A program made the translations under genes and the position numbers. Below the pieces are notes generated by a model. It saw only the letters and a program-made list of their open reading frames with translations, made no database searches and was not told where the DNA came from. 64,000 bases of DNA from Nitrospira sp. (GTDB lineage Bacteria; Nitrospirota; Nitrospiria; Nitrospirales; Nitrospiraceae). Numbering within the stretch: position 1 is the stretch's first letter; every line of letters starts with the position of its first letter. Below are positions 60,626-64,000 of this stretch, one piece after another. The stretch lies in contig JARFXO010000003.1 of the NCBI GenBank assembly GCA_029194665.1, forward strand, positions 434,001-498,000, read 5' to 3'.

Positions 60626-61272
60626 TCTTCCTGCGCCGGCAACTTCCACTCTTGATCACTTTGATTTCTGGGTTGCTGTTCGCCGGCCAGTACTATGTGC
60701 CGCATCCGGCCTCGGAACAGATGCTCACCTCTGCCACAAAGTGGCTGCAGATCATCGGGGGATTCGCATTGATCTTGGGCGTGACCAGTCTCTTTCATCA
60801 ACATGCGGTCAAGATCAAACGGCAAGAGGCGGGATGGGGCTATAGCCTTGTCTTGTATGTCGGCATGTTAGGAACGATTGCCGTCGGGCTGTGGGCCAAC
60901 GGAAAAGAGAGCGTCGATGGGGCCATGACGGCATTCGGCTGGGTATACAACTTCATGATGGTGCCGCTGCAAGGCACGATGTTCGCCATCCTGGCATTCT
61001 TCATCGCATCGGCTGCCTACCGTTCGTTCCGGGCCAGAAGTCGTGAAGCGGCGGTGCTCTTGGTCGCAGCGGTGATCGTCATGATGGGACGGGTGCCGCT
61101 GGGTGAGTACCTGATTCCCCTGAGCGGCGATGTGTCTTCCTGGATCTTGAATGTACTCAACGCCTCTGTGCGCCGGGCTATTCTGATCGGAGTCAGTCTC
61201 GGAGCCGTGGCCTTGTCGTTCAAGATTATTTTCGGCGTCGAACGGTCATATCTCGGTGGTGGGAAGGAGTGA
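60622..61272 (+). CDS. Polytopic membrane protein of the GlmL cluster (216 aa)
   Basis: About six membrane segments are visible, beginning PLLITLISGLLFAGQYYV. The start ATG 60622 overlaps the DUF6754 gene stop (ATGA). No catalytic or transport motif is recognised. It is likely an integral partner of the neighbouring proteins. Confidence 0.62.
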   Translation: MIFLRRQLPLLITLISGLLFAGQYYVPHPASEQMLTSATKWLQIIGGFALILGVTSLFHQHAVKIKRQEAGWGYSLVLYVGMLGTIAVGLWANGKESVDGAMTAFGWVYNFMMVPLQGTMFAILAFFIASAAYRSFRARSREAAVLLVAAVIVMMGRVPLGEYLIPLSGDVSSWILNVLNASVRRAILIGVSLGAVALSFKIIFGVERSYLGGGKE

Positions 61273-61345
61273 GAGGAGACGTGAATCGTTATTCGTTAAC
61301 CACAAGCAGATCTGCGATTAACGATTTACGAACAACGGTCCCACG

Positions 61346-62170
61346 ATGACCTTCTCGGAACGCATGCTTCAGATCGATCGGCGGATCATTTTCCTGGTGA
61401 TCGGGCTCTGCACACTCTTGCCCTTGCTCTATCCGGTCGGTTTGCCGATCAAGATTACCTCGGAAGTGCGCGCCGTGTACGACCATATCGAGTCGCTGCC
61501 GGAGCACTCGGTTTTTCTCCTCTCGATAGATTTTGATCCCGCATCAAAACCCGAACTGTACCCGCAAGCTATAGCCATACTGCGCCATGCCTTCAGAAAA
61601 AAGCTTCGCGTGATCACCATTACACTCTGGGTGTCCGGTACCGGGATGGCTGATCAGTTAGTCACACAAGTCGCCAAAGAAATGGAGAAAGCATACGGAA
61701 AAGATTATGCCTTTCTCGGATGGAGTCCGGGAGGGCAGGCGGTGATCATCAATATGGGGCAGGACCTCTATTCGGCCTTTCCCAGCGACTATGGCGGCAA
61801 GGCTACGAAGGACTTGCCGGTTTTGGACGGTGTGCGAAGCTTAAAAGATATTACATACCTGGTCAGCCTGGGAGCAGGGAAGCCCGGAGTCGAAGAGTGG
61901 TATGTCTTCGGCAAAGACAAATACAAGTTTGAAATGGGCGGCGGATGCACGGGAGTCATGGCTCCGGGGCTGTATCCGTTGCTACGGAGTGGGCAGATCA
62001 ACGGTCTCATTGGCGGTCTCCGTGGCGCAGCGGAATACGAAAGTCTCATCGGTCAGAAGGGTAAGGCTGTGGCCGGAATGGATGCACAGTCCGCCACGCA
62101 TTTCGCCATCATTGTCCTGGTGCTCATGTGCAACGCATTCTACTTTTCGCTGCGACAGCAGAGAAAGTGA
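61346..62170 (+). CDS. Membrane protein with extracytoplasmic domain (GlmL cluster)
   Basis: The protein has one membrane segment near the N-terminus (IIFLVIGLCTLLPLLY), a soluble domain of about 200 residues containing VFLLSIDFDPASKPELYPQA and LGWSPGGQAVIINMGQDL, and a C-terminal membrane segment (FAIIVLVLMCNAFYFSL). I cannot assign a family. A 73-bp spacer with degenerate repeats precedes it. Confidence 0.6.
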   Translation: MTFSERMLQIDRRIIFLVIGLCTLLPLLYPVGLPIKITSEVRAVYDHIESLPEHSVFLLSIDFDPASKPELYPQAIAILRHAFRKKLRVITITLWVSGTGMADQLVTQVAKEMEKAYGKDYAFLGWSPGGQAVIINMGQDLYSAFPSDYGGKATKDLPVLDGVRSLKDITYLVSLGAGKPGVEEWYVFGKDKYKFEMGGGCTGVMAPGLYPLLRSGQINGLIGGLRGAAEYESLIGQKGKAVAGMDAQSATHFAIIVLVLMCNAFYFSLRQQRK

Positions 62171-62180
62171 AGCATCAGCG

Positions 62181-62939
62181 ATGACCATGCCGTTTGAGTT
62201 GATCGTGGGGGCTTGGGTTGCAACCGGCTTGACTCTCCTCATCTTCACGTTCCTGTACAAGGACAACCCGCTGTTCAAACTGGCGGAGCACCTCTACGTC
62301 GGAGTCTCCGTCGGGTACATCATCGTCAAGACGTACGACACCGTGATTGTCCACTTGGTCGTCAAGCCGATCGTGGAAAATGGTGAGGTCGCTCTTCTGA
62401 TTCCGGTCGCCATCGGGATGCTCATGTTGACTCGATATGTGCCGAAAGCAGCCTGGATGTCCCGGTACGCGTTCGCCCTGATCGTCGGAATGGGGGCAGG
62501 GCTGGCGATTCCGAGAACGATTTCCTCGTTTATTCTAAAGCAAGTCGAGGATACGGTGAGACCGTTGCTGTCGCTTACAGGGCCGGACGGCATGAGGTTC
62601 TCGATGGATGTGCTCAATCCTTCCAGCAACCTCAACGCGATCATCATCCTGCTCGGGGTCAGCTCAGTCCTGTTCTACTTCTTCTTTTCGATCGAGCATA
62701 GTGGGTTGGGAAAGGCGGTCGCGCGAACCGGCATCATCTTCCTGATGATTGCTTTCGGCGCGGCTTTCGGGTACACGGTCATGGCTCGCATGTCGCTCTT
62801 GATCGGCCGATTGACGGATTTGATCGAATTCTCCGATGCCTCGTACGGTCGGCCTGCCATCTGGTTACTGATTCTTATTGTTGGAGCGCTCTTCGTGCTC
62901 GCTCGGCGGAGACCAGATCATCCTCCTGATACTCGATAG
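62181..62939 (+). CDS. Polytopic membrane protein of the GlmL cluster (252 aa)
   Basis: About seven membrane segments, starting FELIVGAWVATGLTLLIFTF. The N-terminal FLYKDNPLFKLAEHLYVG motif is distinctive. ATG 62181 follows the previous gene after 10 bp. No known transporter motif is seen. The start at 61902 in the same frame is not credible as it overlaps the previous gene. Confidence 0.62.
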   Translation: MTMPFELIVGAWVATGLTLLIFTFLYKDNPLFKLAEHLYVGVSVGYIIVKTYDTVIVHLVVKPIVENGEVALLIPVAIGMLMLTRYVPKAAWMSRYAFALIVGMGAGLAIPRTISSFILKQVEDTVRPLLSLTGPDGMRFSMDVLNPSSNLNAIIILLGVSSVLFYFFFSIEHSGLGKAVARTGIIFLMIAFGAAFGYTVMARMSLLIGRLTDLIEFSDASYGRPAIWLLILIVGALFVLARRRPDHPPDTR

Positions 62940-62995
62940 GTTGGTCGTGGCCTTGGTTGCAGCAGCGCCAGTCCGTCCCCTACAATGTCTCCGCT

Positions 62996-64000
62996 ATGAT
63001 ATCCGGTGCCGCAAAATCACCCGCGCAATATCCAGTCCTGCGGAACTTGCAATTTTCCCCCATCAAGCAGGGGGACGATCAGCTGATCGTGCTCTGGGAC
63101 CCCAGAGGCTTGAGCAAAGAGAAGCTCGTCTTGCCGTTGAACTTGTTTTTCATCGTGCAACATTTCGATGGTGAACATTCACTACAAGAAATCGGTGCGT
63201 TGTACCTGAAACGGTTCGGTGAGTTTCTGATGCCGAGTAAAGTGGAACAACTGGTGGCGGATCTTGAACAAAAGCTGTTCTTGGAAGGGCCAAGAACCGA
63301 GTCGGCACGGCAACAGGCTTGTATTGTCTATCGGCAACAGCCGGTCCGACAGGCAGCTTTTGCCGGGCGAGGCTACGAGGCGGATGGCGCCAACCTGCGG
63401 AAGCAGATCGACGGCTTCTTCACATCAAGCGACGGGCCGGATTTCAAACCGTCGGAGCATCAGGGTAAGCTGATCAAAGGCCTGGTCGTTCCGACCTACG
63501 ATCTGAAGCAAGCAGGGCCGGTCTATGCATGGGCATACAAAGAGTTACAGGAAGCCCAACAGCCTGATGTCTATGTTCTGATCGGGACCGCCCATGCTGG
63601 GCTTGAAAACCTCTTTGCTGTCACGGACAAGAATTTTGAGACCGCGCTTGGTGTGGTGCCGGTGAACCAGCCGATCGTTACTCGCCTCAAGGCGGTTGCG
63701 CCGGAGTGCTTCGAGGAAGACATCGCTCACCAGTCGGAGCATGCGATTGAATTCCAGCTGCCGTTCCTTCAAACCATTATCGGCAAACCCTTCTCGATGA
63801 TCCCCATTCTGTCGTCGTTTTCCGCGCTGAGCCTGAATGATCCAACCGTTCGGAACTCAGTGAATCGATTTCTCACTGCCTTGCGAGACACAATTGCGGT
63901 CTCTGGAAAGACCGTGTGTGTCATCGCGGCAGGGGAGTTGGCCCACCTCGGCCTCCGCTACGGCGATAGCGCTCCACCGACCGATTTTTCCTTCCACCGC
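62996..64000 (+). CDS. Memo-family protein (AmmeMemoRadiSam system B-like), 3' end outside window
   Basis: The reading frame runs from ATG 62996 to the edge of the window without a stop. An N-terminal domain of about 110 residues precedes a Memo-like domain from about residue 160: VPTYDLKQAGPVYAWAYKEL, VLIGTAHAGLENLF, EHAIEFQLPFLQTI and IAAGELAHLG. The family pairs with AMMECR1 and radical SAM proteins in the AmmeMemoRadiSam system; those genes may lie beyond the window. Memo proteins resemble extradiol dioxygenases, with metal-binding His residues, but the activity is unsettled. Confidence 0.8.
   Translation, partial: MISGAAKSPAQYPVLRNLQFSPIKQGDDQLIVLWDPRGLSKEKLVLPLNLFFIVQHFDGEHSLQEIGALYLKRFGEFLMPSKVEQLVADLEQKLFLEGPRTESARQQACIVYRQQPVRQAAFAGRGYEADGANLRKQIDGFFTSSDGPDFKPSEHQGKLIKGLVVPTYDLKQAGPVYAWAYKELQEAQQPDVYVLIGTAHAGLENLFAVTDKNFETALGVVPVNQPIVTRLKAVAPECFEEDIAHQSEHAIEFQLPFLQTIIGKPFSMIPILSSFSALSLNDPTVRNSVNRFLTALRDTIAVSGKTVCVIAAGELAHLGLRYGDSAPPTDFSFHR

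Overview
The window reads as a chromosomal segment of a Nitrospira-type bacterium. That is an inference from gene content: a complete high-affinity urea ABC transporter next to a urease operon, many lipoproteins, Kdo/heptose genes that imply a Gram-negative outer membrane, and a cluster of GlmL-like and DUF6754-type membrane genes. No rRNA or other taxonomic marker is present, so the genus is not proven. No tRNA, rRNA, CRISPR array or intact insertion sequence was recognised.

Layout. 1-4.8 kb: a 5'-truncated TraR/DksA-type regulator, queC, a c-type cytochrome lipoprotein, two secreted proteins of unknown function and an outer-membrane porin with its own terminator. 5.3-19.1 kb: a membrane PAS histidine kinase and NarL-type regulator, then urtABCDE and ureABC-F-G-D. 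Together these cover urea capture, uptake, hydrolysis and nickel-centre assembly; no ureE was seen. 19.2-27.3 kb: an accessory stretch with two Sel1-repeat proteins, a frameshift-extended YqgE-like protein, one intact TupA-like ATP-grasp gene flanked by decayed relatives, a secreted unknown and a CorA-like membrane protein.

27.5-38.2 kb: a pyrimidine locus. A sigma70-like promoter leads into a PyrR-type attenuator that also carries a 37-codon leader ORF, then pyrR, pyrB, pyrC, a DUF4149-like membrane gene, carA, sppA, an M48 protease and carB. A palindromic mobile-type repeat separates carB from greA. 38.2-52.3 kb: housekeeping genes, including an adenosyl-chloride synthase/hydrolase-type enzyme, lhgO, bioA, lepA-lepB, a heptose kinase-like gene, kdsB-pyrG-kdsA-kdsD (Kdo supply and CTP), pgsA and plsY (phospholipids) and a depolymerase-like lipoprotein.

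52.7-55.8 kb: a small island that looks acquired. It holds an unusual three-part protein (antitoxin-like leader, receiver domain, TIR-like domain), a coiled-coil membrane protein, a gene remnant and an orphan MNT nucleotidyltransferase. 55.9-64.0 kb: a tightly packed cluster with its own promoter, encoding a GlmL/MutL-like ATPase, a barrel-sandwich protein, four membrane proteins and a Memo-family protein that runs off the window.

Most notable points: urease beta subunit carries a twin-arginine leader nearly copied from UrtA but also has a second start with a perfect AGGAGG; the receiver-TIR fusion; the pyr attenuator with an overlapping leader peptide; and the uncharacterised GlmL/DUF6754 membrane cluster.
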